Assembly: GCA_035551475.1 (NCBI GenBank)
Contig: DASZMX010000103.1
Location: 30,881 to 94,880, forward strand
Direction of reading: 5' to 3'
Length of the DNA stretch: 64,000 nucleotides
From: DASZMX01 sp035551475
Lineage (GTDB): Bacteria; Verrucomicrobiota; Verrucomicrobiia; Limisphaerales; Palsa-1400
The notes beneath the pieces are model-generated. The model was not told the origin of the DNA. It ran no database searches and saw only the letters and a list, made by a program, of their open reading frames with translations. Each line of letters opens with the position of its first letter. Positions within the stretch are counted from its first letter, which is position 1. The position numbers were made by a program, and so were the translations under genes. Shown here piece after piece: positions 31,445 through 40,083 of the stretch.

Positions 31445-31930
31445 TCAGCCCGCGTCAGTCTCCGGCGTGACCTGCGAGAATGTTATCCCGCCGCGCTCTG
31501 CCTCAGAAAAGAATTGAGATGACGCCAAAACGGGCCGGCGGCGTATAAATTGCCGGTAATCAGCGGCACGAAATGTTATCTCGCCCTGTAAACACTCAAA
31601 TTGCCAAAGCCAAGTCGGTTGACCGCCTTGGGCGGCAACGGCATCCGACCGGTGGAGTTTCATGACGATCGGACAGCCATCCGGCTCGGGCTTCAAAGTA
31701 ATGTGGACATCGCGAGCATCGTCAAATATGAGAGTCGCAGGCGACATCCACGACTTGTAGTATATTTCACCCGCCGCCGGCTTTATCCTTTGCCACGTGT
31801 AATCAATGTCGAAAGCGAGGGCGAGGTTCTGGAATCCAATCGCGTGAATATAAACATCATGCCAGCCCATTCGTTCAAAATCGGCTGAGGTCCAGATCCA
31901 CTTTTCCGGTAAGTAATCTCCTTCGGCCAT
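31445..31930 (-). CDS. Conserved hypothetical protein
   Basis: A 161-residue soluble protein beginning MAEGDYLPEKWIWTSADFERMGWHD, rich in Trp and aromatic residues, with a beta-rich middle (LAFDIDYTWQRI, WLWQFECLQGEITF). I do not recognise a characterised family. The ATG at 31930 is supported by a promoter whose -10 box ends 6 nt before it. It appears to lead a two-gene unit with the HAD phosphatase. Confidence 0.65.
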   Translation of the reverse strand: MAEGDYLPEKWIWTSADFERMGWHDVYIHAIGFQNLALAFDIDYTWQRIKPAAGEIYYKSWMSPATLIFDDARDVHITLKPEPDGCPIVMKLHRSDAVAAQGGQPTWLWQFECLQGEITFRAADYRQFIRRRPVLASSQFFSEAERGGITFSQVTPETDAG

Positions 31931-31936
31931 ACCGGG

Positions 31937-31966
31937 AATGTGCTGGTGGACGTTCGCCAGGGTCAA
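31937..31966 (-). promoter_or_regulatory. Leaderless-type promoter of conserved hypothetical gene
   Basis: TTGACC (31966-31961), 18-nt spacer, CACATT (31942-31937), then 6 nt to the ATG at 31930. Confidence 0.35.
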
Positions 31967-32001
31967 GATCGCAATCGTGGCGAAGGCGCATAAACCCCTT
32001 C

Positions 32002-32030
32002 TTGAATGGCGCCATCGAAGGTCTTATGCT
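32002..32030 (+). promoter_or_regulatory. Promoter of decayed TA module
   Basis: TTGAAT (32002-32007), 17-nt spacer, TATGCT (32025-32030), then 6 nt to the ATG at 32037. Confidence 0.4.
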
Positions 32031-32036
32031 GTGCGC

Positions 32037-32260
32037 ATGAAGTACGCGGATCGTATTACGTTCGACCCGGAACAATGTGGGGGACGGCCCTGCATTCGCC
32101 ATTATCGCATCCGTGTGAAGGACGTGCTCGATCTCCTGGCCGCAGGCGTGCCCGAGAGGAAATTCTGGGGGATTACAAATTCCTCCAGCCCGAAGACATC
32201 CGCGCCTGCCTCGAATTTGCCGCTAAGCAAGTCAACTTTCCCGTGCTCGTGAACGCCTGA
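32037..32260 (+). pseudogene. DUF433 antitoxin-like gene, frameshifted
   Basis: The first frame encodes MKYADRITFDPEQCGGRPC, IRVKDVLDLLAAGVPE, the DUF433 N-terminus with its winged-helix pattern. At about 32155 one base appears deleted: CCCGAGAGGAAATTC should read with an extra G to continue as EEILGDYKFLQPEDIRACLEFAAK, which is found intact in the next frame, ending at 32260. Without the correction the protein ends in an unrelated 20-residue tail. Sequencing error is possible, but the partner gene is also broken, arguing for real decay. Confidence 0.75.
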
Positions 32261-32264
32261 AATA

Positions 32265-32593
32265 GTGCGCTTCCTGGTCGACACGCAATTGCCCGCTGCG
32301 TTGGCTCGCTGGCTTCGTGACAGAGGGCATCAAGCCGAGCATGTTCTGGACATCGGATTGGCGCAGAGCAAGGACAATCCTGTTTGGCAGTATGCCTTAC
32401 AACACGAAGCTGCGATTATCACGAAGGACGAGGATTTCGCCGAATGGGTTCGTTGAGGTCGTGTTGGCCCTTCTGTGGTTTGGCTTCGCATGGGCAATTC
32501 ATCAACGCGCGTTTTATTGACATGGATCGAGCCGCTTCTGCCCTCATTGTCCAAAAATTGCAACAGAGCGAGCGATTGATCGAAGTCCGTTGA
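32265..32593 (+). pseudogene. DUF5615 PIN-like toxin, broken
   Basis: From GTG 32265 the frame encodes MRFLVDTQLPAALARWLRDR, GHQAEHVLDIGLAQ and IITKDEDFAEWVR, typical of DUF5615 (Mut7-C-like PIN) toxins, then stops at TGA 32454-32456. The same frame continues directly as GRVGPSVVWLRMGNSS and TWIEPLLPSLSK, then at the run CCAAAAATTG (about 32551-32560) a one-base change shifts into LQQSERLIEVR, the normal family C-terminus ending at 32593. Two lesions (CGA-to-TGA nonsense and a loss in the A-run) inactivate it. Confidence 0.75.
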
Positions 32594-32631
32594 CATATTG
32601 CGCTTGTCTGCGCCGGAAGCCCACTCGCCGC

Positions 32632-32660
32632 TTGCGTCTCGCTCGGGTTGTGTCAACACT
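32632..32660 (+). promoter_or_regulatory. Leaderless-type promoter of esterase
   Basis: TTGCGT (32632-32637), 17-nt spacer, AACACT (32655-32660), then 7 nt to the ATG at 32668. The -10 match is weak. Confidence 0.3.
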
Positions 32661-32667
32661 CTGCGCC

Positions 32668-33690
32668 ATGATTACCCGGATCTTTTGCGCCTGCGCATGC
32701 CTCTTGACGGTGGGAGCGTTGGCGGAGGGAACTAATGCCTACGCGCCCAAACCCATTGTGCCGGGAGGCGTCGTGTTGTGCCTCTATCCGTCGGATTCGC
32801 CTTACTTGAATCAGGCGCGCGTGGGGGAGGCGGAGGTTTACAATATGAGCAAGTCTGTGCCGGGGCGCATCTCGAGCATCGTAAACATTCACAATCCGTC
32901 GATTGAAGCGCACTTCGTTGACGCCTCGCTCAACACGGGAGCCGCGGTGATTCTGGTGGCGGGCGGCGGTCACAACACGCTGAATGTTGGCGGGGAAAGC
33001 GCGGATTTTGTGCCGTTCTTTTACAATTATGGTGTCAATACGATTATTTTGCGGAACCGGCTCCGGCGCGACGGCTATAACGTGAAAACCAACGCCGTGC
33101 GCGACGCCATGCAGGCGATCCGCCTCGTGCGCGCCCACGCGCAGGAATGGAACCTTGACCCGCACAAAATTGGCATCGTCGGTTTTTCGGCGGGGGCGGA
33201 ACTGGCGGCTCCGGCGGCTATTTTCTTCGTGGATTTTGATCAGACCAACCGCGAGCCGGGCGATCCCTTGGCGGGAATTTCGTCACGGCCGGATTTTGTA
33301 GGGTTGATTTATCCCGGTCCCACGCCTTTTGCGCGGAAGGCAAATCCACCCGTGCCGCGCAACGCGCCGCCCGCGTTTATCACGTGCGCGGGTTCGGGTG
33401 ACCGCGTGCATGCGTTGTGGGCGGATGAATATTGCGCCGCCATGTTGCAGGCCGGCATACCCAATGTGGAAATGCACATCTACGGCAATGGCCGCCATCC
33501 CGGGGACCCTTTGCCCGATGGCAGCCACATGTCAGGCGGATTGACGGATCGCAACGGCATCCCGTTTGGGACGTGGCAATTCCGATTCATGGATTGGTTT
33601 CGCGATCTGGGTTTCCTGCAAAAACCGGGCGTGGAAACCAAGGCGGCGCGCGACACCGCCGCGTTTGTCAAAAACACCGATACGAAATGA
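32668..33690 (+). CDS. Secreted alpha/beta-hydrolase, esterase-like
   Basis: A 340-residue protein with a signal peptide (RIFCACACLLTVGALA), the oxyanion region VILVAGGGHNTL, and the nucleophile Ser174 in GFSAGAE; the late segment GSGDRVHALW likely carries Asp, and GRHPGDPLPDGSHMSGG a His. This resembles the BD-FAE/acetyl-xylan-esterase-like group. Substrate likely an acylated polysaccharide or small ester (inferred). An in-frame start at 32590 would lie inside the broken toxin and is rejected. Confidence 0.75.
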   Translation: MITRIFCACACLLTVGALAEGTNAYAPKPIVPGGVVLCLYPSDSPYLNQARVGEAEVYNMSKSVPGRISSIVNIHNPSIEAHFVDASLNTGAAVILVAGGGHNTLNVGGESADFVPFFYNYGVNTIILRNRLRRDGYNVKTNAVRDAMQAIRLVRAHAQEWNLDPHKIGIVGFSAGAELAAPAAIFFVDFDQTNREPGDPLAGISSRPDFVGLIYPGPTPFARKANPPVPRNAPPAFITCAGSGDRVHALWADEYCAAMLQAGIPNVEMHIYGNGRHPGDPLPDGSHMSGGLTDRNGIPFGTWQFRFMDWFRDLGFLQKPGVETKAARDTAAFVKNTDTK

Positions 33691-33740
33691 CCAGCCATTT
33701 GCATTGAAGGGGCAAGCGTGTTACATCGTCCATTGTGCGC

Positions 33741-34985
33741 ATGAAGAAATTCATTCAATTGAGCGGGATAGTTTGGCTTTGGGTTTTAGGCGCGATGGCG
33801 GCGGCTGCCAATCCACTGCCACACGTGAAACTCACCTCGCTCTTTCCCGCCGCGCAGCTCGCCAACCCGGTCTGGATGTGTCAAGCGCCGGGTGACCCGG
33901 GGCGCTTTTTCCTGGTGGAGCAGGCCGGCCGCATTCTCATCACGCCCAAGGGAGGCGACGGCAGCCAAACTTCCGAGTTTCTGAACATCACGGATCGCCA
34001 TCCGTTTTTCGGCTACGAAGACGGCCTGCTGAGCATCGCGTTTCATCCGGATTTCCAAAGCAACCACCTGGCGTACATTTATTACACGCAGGAGAACACC
34101 AACCATTCGCTCTATCCGTACCGCAGCGTGATCAGCGAGCTGAAACTCGCGGCGGATGACACCAACCGCCTCGATCTGGCCAGCGAACGCATTCTGCTGG
34201 AGGTTCCGCAGCCATTTCAAAATCACAAGGGCGGCCTGCTTTTGTTTGGGCCAGACGGTTATCTTTACCTCGGGTTGGGCGACGGCGGCATGGGCGATGA
34301 CCCGTTCAACAATGGGCAGAATACGGCCTCGCTGCTTGGAAAATTTCTGCGCATCGACGTCAATAAACACGATCCAAGCCCGGAGAAAAACAAGCCGCCC
34401 CTGCCCTACGGCATTCCTTCTGATAATCCGTTTGTGCACGAGCCGTATTACGGCGGAGCGGGATCGCGCCACGAGGTTTACGCCTGGGGCATGCGCAATC
34501 CGTGGCGTTACAGTTTTGATCGCCAGACCGGGGAGCTATGGGCTGGCGACGTCGGCCAGGACCTTTGGGAAGAAGTGGATTTGATTGTCAAGGGCGGCAA
34601 TTACGGCTGGTGCGCGCGGGAGGGCGCGCATTATTTCAAGCCGGCCCCGGAAGGAGCCCGCTACAATGAGCCGGTCATCGAATACCCGCATCGGCCCGAT
34701 CTCCTGGCGAAATCGCAGTTCCCGAAACACGCTCCGGGCATGTGTGTGACAGGCGGATATGTTTATCGCGGGCAAAAATATCCGGCGTTGCAGGGCGTTT
34801 ACGTTTACGCCGACTTCGCCCTCGGCACTATTTTTGGGCTGCGTTATCAAGACCACAAATTGGTGGATTACGGAACGTTGCTGGAGCAGCCGAAAAATAT
34901 CGATAGTTTCGCTGAAGATCTCGATGGCGAACTCTACGCCATTGCCTTGGACGGCCATATCTTTTCCATCTCAGTGAAGGAATGA
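33741..34985 (+). CDS. Soluble PQQ-dependent sugar dehydrogenase
   Basis: A 414-residue protein with a signal peptide (VWLWVLGAMAAAANP) and the six-bladed propeller of the GSDH family: GRFFLVEQAGRILI, GLLSIAFHPDFQSN, HKGGLLLFGPDGYLYLGLGDGG, WGMRNPWRYSFD, GDVGQDLWEEV and GGNYGWCAREG. Family members oxidise aldose sugars or glycosides in the periplasm using PQQ. Its stop overlaps the pyrF start by ATGA, an odd but clear coupling. No pqq biosynthesis genes are nearby. Confidence 0.85.
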   Translation: MKKFIQLSGIVWLWVLGAMAAAANPLPHVKLTSLFPAAQLANPVWMCQAPGDPGRFFLVEQAGRILITPKGGDGSQTSEFLNITDRHPFFGYEDGLLSIAFHPDFQSNHLAYIYYTQENTNHSLYPYRSVISELKLAADDTNRLDLASERILLEVPQPFQNHKGGLLLFGPDGYLYLGLGDGGMGDDPFNNGQNTASLLGKFLRIDVNKHDPSPEKNKPPLPYGIPSDNPFVHEPYYGGAGSRHEVYAWGMRNPWRYSFDRQTGELWAGDVGQDLWEEVDLIVKGGNYGWCAREGAHYFKPAPEGARYNEPVIEYPHRPDLLAKSQFPKHAPGMCVTGGYVYRGQKYPALQGVYVYADFALGTIFGLRYQDHKLVDYGTLLEQPKNIDSFAEDLDGELYAIALDGHIFSISVKE

Positions 34986-35692
34986 CGCCGCGCAACCCCA
35001 TTTTCGTGGCGCTCGATCTGCCGTCGGCGGATGAAGCGCGGAAATTAGTCCGAACGCTGGCGCCGGTGGTCGGCGGCTTCAAGGTGGGGAGCGAACTATT
35101 TACGATTGCCGGGCCCGATATCGTGCGGGAAATTCGCGCCACAGGGGCCTCGGTTTTTTTGGATTTAAAATTCCATGACATCCCCAACACGGTGGCCAAA
35201 GCCGTCGCCGCCGCCGTGCGGCTGGATGTGCAAATGTTGACGGTGCACGCGGGCGGCGGCAAAGCCATGCTGGAAGCCGCCGAGAAATCTGCGCAAACCG
35301 CCGCCAAAACCCTCGGCCAAACCGCGCCTCTCGTTTTGGCGGTGACGGTTCTGACGAGCCTCGACAGCAACGAACTCTCCGAAGTTGGCCTGCCTGCGAA
35401 TGTCGGCCGGCAAGTGGAGCGGCTCGCGGGGTTGGCCGTGGCAGCGGGCGTGCGCGGACTGGTTTGCTCGCCATTGGAAATCGCCGATTTGCGCCAGATT
35501 ATACCGCGCGACATGGCGCTCGTGACGCCGGGAATCCGCGCGGCCGGCGACAAAGCCAACGATCAGAAGCGCACGCTGACCGCCGCCGAGGCGATGGCAG
35601 CCGGAGCCACCTGGTTGGTCATCGGCCGTCCGATTTGCGCGGCGCCCGACCCGGCAGCGGCGGCGCGAGCCATCAGCGAAACTTTGCGCTGA
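34982..35692 (+). CDS. pyrF: Orotidine 5'-phosphate decarboxylase
   Basis: A 236-residue TIM barrel of the OMP decarboxylase type 1: FVALDLPSADEA, FKVGSELF, the catalytic DLKFHDIPNT motif (Asp-Lys-Asp), VTVLTSLDS and TPGIRAAGD. It makes UMP in de novo pyrimidine synthesis. It overlaps the dehydrogenase stop by 4 nt and would be translated by coupling. No other pyr gene is in the window. Confidence 0.92.
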   Translation: MTPRNPIFVALDLPSADEARKLVRTLAPVVGGFKVGSELFTIAGPDIVREIRATGASVFLDLKFHDIPNTVAKAVAAAVRLDVQMLTVHAGGGKAMLEAAEKSAQTAAKTLGQTAPLVLAVTVLTSLDSNELSEVGLPANVGRQVERLAGLAVAAGVRGLVCSPLEIADLRQIIPRDMALVTPGIRAAGDKANDQKRTLTAAEAMAAGATWLVIGRPICAAPDPAAAARAISETLR

Positions 35693-35733
35693 GGAATGCA
35701 AAGTACTCCCTGTTCAATTTCCCAGTCCTTGGC

Positions 35734-35739
35734 TAGGTT
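35734..35739 (+). promoter_or_regulatory. -10 box of DHH gene
   Basis: TAGGTT, 6 nt before the GTG at 35746. The -35 region is weak (TGTTCA at N17). Confidence 0.3.
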
Positions 35740-35745
35740 AGCGGC

Positions 35746-36687
35746 GTGAACGGATTAACGCGGCCTGACATTATTCTGACCCACGAAAGCGACCTGGACG
35801 GTTTTGTCAGCGGCCTGCTGTTGCAGCGTTTGGCGAAGCATCTCTTCAACGCCGACGTCCGGATGGAGGCGCATCATTACCAGAGCTGGAAGCTGCGCGA
35901 TCTGCGTGAACGCATCGGCTGGGCATGCGATTTCACGTTTGAGCCGCGCATGGATAAACCGGGATGGCTGGTGGTGGACCATCACGCCACGGAAGCGCCG
36001 GCCAAGGAAGCCACTTTTATACATGACATCACGAAGTCGGCCAGCTTGCTCTGTTACGAGTTGTGCCAGAAGAATGGCATCAGTTCGCCCGAACTGGATC
36101 GCATCGTGCAATTAAGCAACGTCGGCGATCTTTTCCTCGAGAACGACCCTGATTTTATCATCGCCAACGACTACGCGAGCCTAGTCAAGACCTACGGTTT
36201 TTGGAATTTGCACGCCGTCCTCGACGGCCAGCTGGAGGCGCTCCTCAACCATCCGTTGCTGGAAGTCATGGCGATCAAACGCAAAGTGGAAGACCCGATC
36301 GGGCTGCAATGGAGCAAGCGCAATATCGCGGAAATCAGTCCGACGGTGGGTTATGTGGACACCGTGGTGGGCAACAACAATGCCATCGTGCATCAACTCC
36401 TGGAAAACGGCGCCACGCCCTACCCTGTCCTCATGACGCTTTTTCGCAAAGCCAACAGCGCCGTCATCGTCAGCCTGCGCAGCCGCCACGGCGAGGCCTT
36501 GAAGATCGCGGAGAAACTCCAGGGCGGCGGCCACGCCAACGCCTGCGGGGCTTCGCTGCCGCGCTCCGTCAAGACGATTCCGGACGCGATTGATTACCTG
36601 CGCGAAGCCTTGAATCCCAAGCCTGCCAAAGAGGCGCCGCTCAATAACCTGGAAAGCCTCTTCGCCAGCATCGAGCTCAAGCCTTGA
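35746..36687 (+). CDS. DHH/DHHA1 family phosphoesterase
   Basis: A 313-residue protein with the DHH pattern: motif I ILTHESDLDGFVSGLL, motif III VVDHHATE, and C-terminal DHHA1 segment LQGGGHANACGASLP. The usual DGDG of motif I reads ESDLDG. Relatives include nanoRNases/pAp phosphatases and cyclic dinucleotide phosphodiesterases; which applies cannot be decided by eye. GTG start. It stands 66 nt before the large sensor kinase on the same strand. Confidence 0.75.
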   Translation: MNGLTRPDIILTHESDLDGFVSGLLLQRLAKHLFNADVRMEAHHYQSWKLRDLRERIGWACDFTFEPRMDKPGWLVVDHHATEAPAKEATFIHDITKSASLLCYELCQKNGISSPELDRIVQLSNVGDLFLENDPDFIIANDYASLVKTYGFWNLHAVLDGQLEALLNHPLLEVMAIKRKVEDPIGLQWSKRNIAEISPTVGYVDTVVGNNNAIVHQLLENGATPYPVLMTLFRKANSAVIVSLRSRHGEALKIAEKLQGGGHANACGASLPRSVKTIPDAIDYLREALNPKPAKEAPLNNLESLFASIELKP

Positions 36688-36753
36688 TCCGCCGCGCTTT
36701 GGTAAAGTTTAGCTATTCCCTTGCCGATAGGAATTGGGGACTAGCAAAACGCC

Positions 36754-39700
36754 ATGGGCGGAACAATTTACATAAAGTCACGGCGCGCCTGGACGCTTCT
36801 CCTGGCGTGGCTGGCCACCGGCGCGGCGCACTGCCAGACCAATGCATCCGCGTCCACCTTGCCGACGTTGACGACCATCCAGCAAATCTGGACCACGCCA
36901 ACGCAGGAACGGCAGCAGTTGCACCGCATTCAAACCGAGGCCTTGATTTATTATTTTGACGCCCGCTGGTCGGTCGTCTGGGGCGAGTGCGACGGGAAAC
37001 CGGTGTTTCTGCCCTTTCACCAGACTCCGTTGCGTCTGCACCCCGGCGACCGCATTGCGATCGATGGATGGATCCGGCCGTTTCAGGAACGCTGGGATTG
37101 GAATCGCACCAAGGTCACAGTCCTCGAATCCAATGTTCCGCTGCCCGCCTTGGCGATCACCAATCTCGGCAACCAGCCGGACATTCCGCGTCTCGTAAGC
37201 GTGGAAGGCCTGCTGGATCAAATCACGTCAGCGGACGAGCGGCACAAGGCATTTCGTTTTATTGGGGATGATCGGAGCGCATTTCTGAATGTGCTCGCTC
37301 CCGCAAATGAAGAAGGCATTGGATTTGGCCCGGGCGATTTTGTGCGCGTCAAATGCGTCTATTCGCCGCACTTCGATCAAGACGGGCATTTGAGCCAGGT
37401 CGAATTATGGGCGGCCAAACCGGCGGACGTGACGGTGATCGATTCGTTGACGAATTCCGCGCTCTTTGCTCTGCCAATCACAGCCATCGATCAACTCCAG
37501 GGAGGCCTCGGCGCCGGCGAGGCTTTGGTGCGGGTGGCCGGGCGCGTGCAAGCGCATAACAACGGGCAATGGCTGAACCTTTGGGACGACACGGGCCAGG
37601 TGACGGTGCAAAGCGAGCAAACGCTGCCGGTGCGGCCGGGCGATTACGTGGAAGCCGTCGGCCATCCCTACGTGAGTGGTGTGCGGCAATATTTGCGCCG
37701 CGCCTTTTATCGGCTGGCGGCCGCGCCGCCGGCTCCTTCCGGAGGTGGAACCAACGAAGGCGCGTTGCGCCTGGCGGAACGCATTCGCGATCTAAACCGC
37801 CAGGAAGCCAGCCAGCATTTGCCGGTCAATTTGCACGCAGTGGTGACATGGGGTCAGACAAATTGGAATTTTGTTTACGTCCAGGACGGCAGCGGCGGCG
37901 TGCAGGTTGTCAAACCGAAATGCGATAGCGTGCAAGCGGTGCAACCAGGCGCCATCGTCAACGTGCGGGGCGAAACGACTCCCGGGGATTTCGTGCCCGT
38001 GGTGACGAATGCGGTTTTGACCGTGGAAGGTTTTCGGCGCATCGACGATGTGCCGTTCATCACGCTGGAACAGGCGATGACCGGCGCGTATGACGGGCAA
38101 TTGGTGGAAATGCGCGGCTTGTTGCGCAAAAGTGTGCGCGTCCGCGACTTGGCGCGCTGGGATATGTCGGCGTCGAGCGGCGATTTTCAGATTTGGGTGC
38201 GTAATAATCGCGCGTTGCGTTTGTCGGTGGGATCCATTGTCCGCGTGCAAGGCGTGTGCGCCGCCATTTGCAACGACCGGCATCAATTGACCGGCATCGA
38301 GCTTTGGGCGGGTGAAGCCGAAGGAACGCATGTCGACGAGGCGGCATCCCTGGATCCCTTCGCGGCTCCCTTGCGGCCGTTGGCCGATTTGCGGCGTTTC
38401 AATATGCAGGCTGATTTGGATCGCCGCGTGCGCACCTCGGGCACGGTCGTTATGCAGGCGCCCGGGCGGTATTTGTATGTGGAAGACCGCCAGGGCGGCG
38501 GGTCGGGCGAAGACCTCGACAGCGTGCTGGCCTTGAGCGGGCAAACCAACAAGCTGAAAATCGGCGACGTTGTGGAGGTGTCGGGTTTCCCAGGGCACCA
38601 GGGGCGGCGGTTTGTGCTGCGGGAAGCGATTTTCCGCAAAATTGGCGAAGGCCCCGAACCAGCGGCCGCGGTGTTGGACGCGCGGTCCGTCAAGCCGGAT
38701 TACGACGGGCTCCTCGTGCGCGCCGAAGGAACGCTGCTGAACGTCGCGCGGGCGGATGGCGAAGTGCGGATGTTGATTGAAAGCAAGGGCGCAACCGTGC
38801 AGGGAATTATTGACATGCGCGGCCTGCCCTCGGAGGAATTCCCGCCCATCGGCAGCCGGTTGGAGCTGACAGGCATTTACGAAATTCAGACTGACGAATA
38901 CAACCAGCCGCGCTCGATGCATCTGCGCCTGCGTTCGTGGGACGACGTAAAAATTGTCAAACAACCCGCGTGGTGGACGCCCTCCCGCATGTGGGCGACG
39001 CTTTTTGGCGTGTTGTTCGTCTTCGCCATTTCCGTGATTTGGGGCGTCCTCATTTCGCGCAAGAATCTGCAACTGCACCAGGCCAAGGCGGGTTTGCAGG
39101 CGGCGCATGACAAATTGGAAATGCGCGTGACCGAGCGCACGCGGGAATTGCGGGAACAAGTGGCGGAAAAGGAACGGGCGCGGGCCGATCTCGCCGAAAC
39201 CCAGCACACGCTGATCCGCGCCTCGCGCCAGGCCGGCATGGCGGAAGTCGCGACGGGGGTTTTGCACAACGTTGGCAACGTGCTCAACAGCCTGAATGTC
39301 TCGGCCAATCTCATCCGGGAGCGCACCCAGCGCCTTTCCATCGCGGGCGTGGCCAAAGCCGGCGCTTTGCTCCAGCAAAATCACGACCGCCTCGAAGCTT
39401 TCCTGCGCGACGATCCCAAAGGGCGCTTGCTGCCGCAGTTCTTGCTCAAGTTGGGTGAAACCCTGGAAAAAACGCGCCAGGAATTGGCCGATGAAATCCG
39501 CTCGCTGACCCGCAATATCGAGCACATCAACGTGATCATTTCCATGCAGCAAAATTACGCGCGTCTTGGCGGTGTGGTGGAGCAAGTGGCGCTGGAGTCC
39601 GTCGTGGACGATGCGATCGCCATCAATCAGGGCGCGTTGCAAATGCACGAGGTTGAAATTGTCCGGGAGATCGAGCCGATTCCTGACATCACGGTGGATC

Positions 39701-40083
39701 GGAACAAGGTCCTGCAAATCCTGATCAATCTCATCAACAACGCGAAACATGCCGTGCGGCAAAACGAGGGCGAAAGGAGAATCGTGATTTCGGTGGAGCC
39801 CAGCGCTCCTGATCGCGTTTGTGTGCGCGTGACCGACAATGGCATGGGCATCCCGGAGGCGAACCTGAATTTGATTTTCTCGCAGGGTTTCACCACGCGC
39901 AAAGACGGGCACGGGTTCGGTTTGCACAGCGGCGCGATTTCCGCCAGGGAATTGGGCGGATCACTCACGGCCACTAGCGCAGGCGTGGGATGCGGCGCCG
40001 TTTTCACGCTCGATCTGCCGGTGACGGCGCGGCCCGTGGACAAAACGGCCCACGCGCCCGAGGGGCTGGTTAACCAAAACTAA
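36754..40083 (+). CDS. Large sensor histidine kinase with OB-like repeat sensor region
   Basis: An 1109-residue kinase. After a signal/anchor (TLLLAWLATGAAHCQ), residues about 35-740 consist of roughly seven units of 90-110 residues, each with a pattern such as VRVAGRV...WLNLWDDTGQVTV...RPGDYVEAVGHP, typical of OB-like beta barrels. A membrane helix follows (about 745-767), then a coiled coil, a HisKA domain with His838 in GVLHNVGNVLNSL (HNVGN type), and HATPase_c with LINNAKHAV, DNGMGIPEAN and GHGFGLHSGA. There is no receiver domain and no adjacent regulator. It probably senses an extracytoplasmic ligand through the barrel array. It converges on trpA with a 4-nt overlap. Confidence 0.8.
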   Translation: MGGTIYIKSRRAWTLLLAWLATGAAHCQTNASASTLPTLTTIQQIWTTPTQERQQLHRIQTEALIYYFDARWSVVWGECDGKPVFLPFHQTPLRLHPGDRIAIDGWIRPFQERWDWNRTKVTVLESNVPLPALAITNLGNQPDIPRLVSVEGLLDQITSADERHKAFRFIGDDRSAFLNVLAPANEEGIGFGPGDFVRVKCVYSPHFDQDGHLSQVELWAAKPADVTVIDSLTNSALFALPITAIDQLQGGLGAGEALVRVAGRVQAHNNGQWLNLWDDTGQVTVQSEQTLPVRPGDYVEAVGHPYVSGVRQYLRRAFYRLAAAPPAPSGGGTNEGALRLAERIRDLNRQEASQHLPVNLHAVVTWGQTNWNFVYVQDGSGGVQVVKPKCDSVQAVQPGAIVNVRGETTPGDFVPVVTNAVLTVEGFRRIDDVPFITLEQAMTGAYDGQLVEMRGLLRKSVRVRDLARWDMSASSGDFQIWVRNNRALRLSVGSIVRVQGVCAAICNDRHQLTGIELWAGEAEGTHVDEAASLDPFAAPLRPLADLRRFNMQADLDRRVRTSGTVVMQAPGRYLYVEDRQGGGSGEDLDSVLALSGQTNKLKIGDVVEVSGFPGHQGRRFVLREAIFRKIGEGPEPAAAVLDARSVKPDYDGLLVRAEGTLLNVARADGEVRMLIESKGATVQGIIDMRGLPSEEFPPIGSRLELTGIYEIQTDEYNQPRSMHLRLRSWDDVKIVKQPAWWTPSRMWATLFGVLFVFAISVIWGVLISRKNLQLHQAKAGLQAAHDKLEMRVTERTRELREQVAEKERARADLAETQHTLIRASRQAGMAEVATGVLHNVGNVLNSLNVSANLIRERTQRLSIAGVAKAGALLQQNHDRLEAFLRDDPKGRLLPQFLLKLGETLEKTRQELADEIRSLTRNIEHINVIISMQQNYARLGGVVEQVALESVVDDAIAINQGALQMHEVEIVREIEPIPDITVDRNKVLQILINLINNAKHAVRQNEGERRIVISVEPSAPDRVCVRVTDNGMGIPEANLNLIFSQGFTTRKDGHGFGLHSGAISARELGGSLTATSAGVGCGAVFTLDLPVTARPVDKTAHAPEGLVNQN

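Noticed and set aside
37792..39927. 711-codon open frame on the minus strand
   Set aside because: Antisense to the large sensor kinase, His/Arg-rich shadow without motifs.
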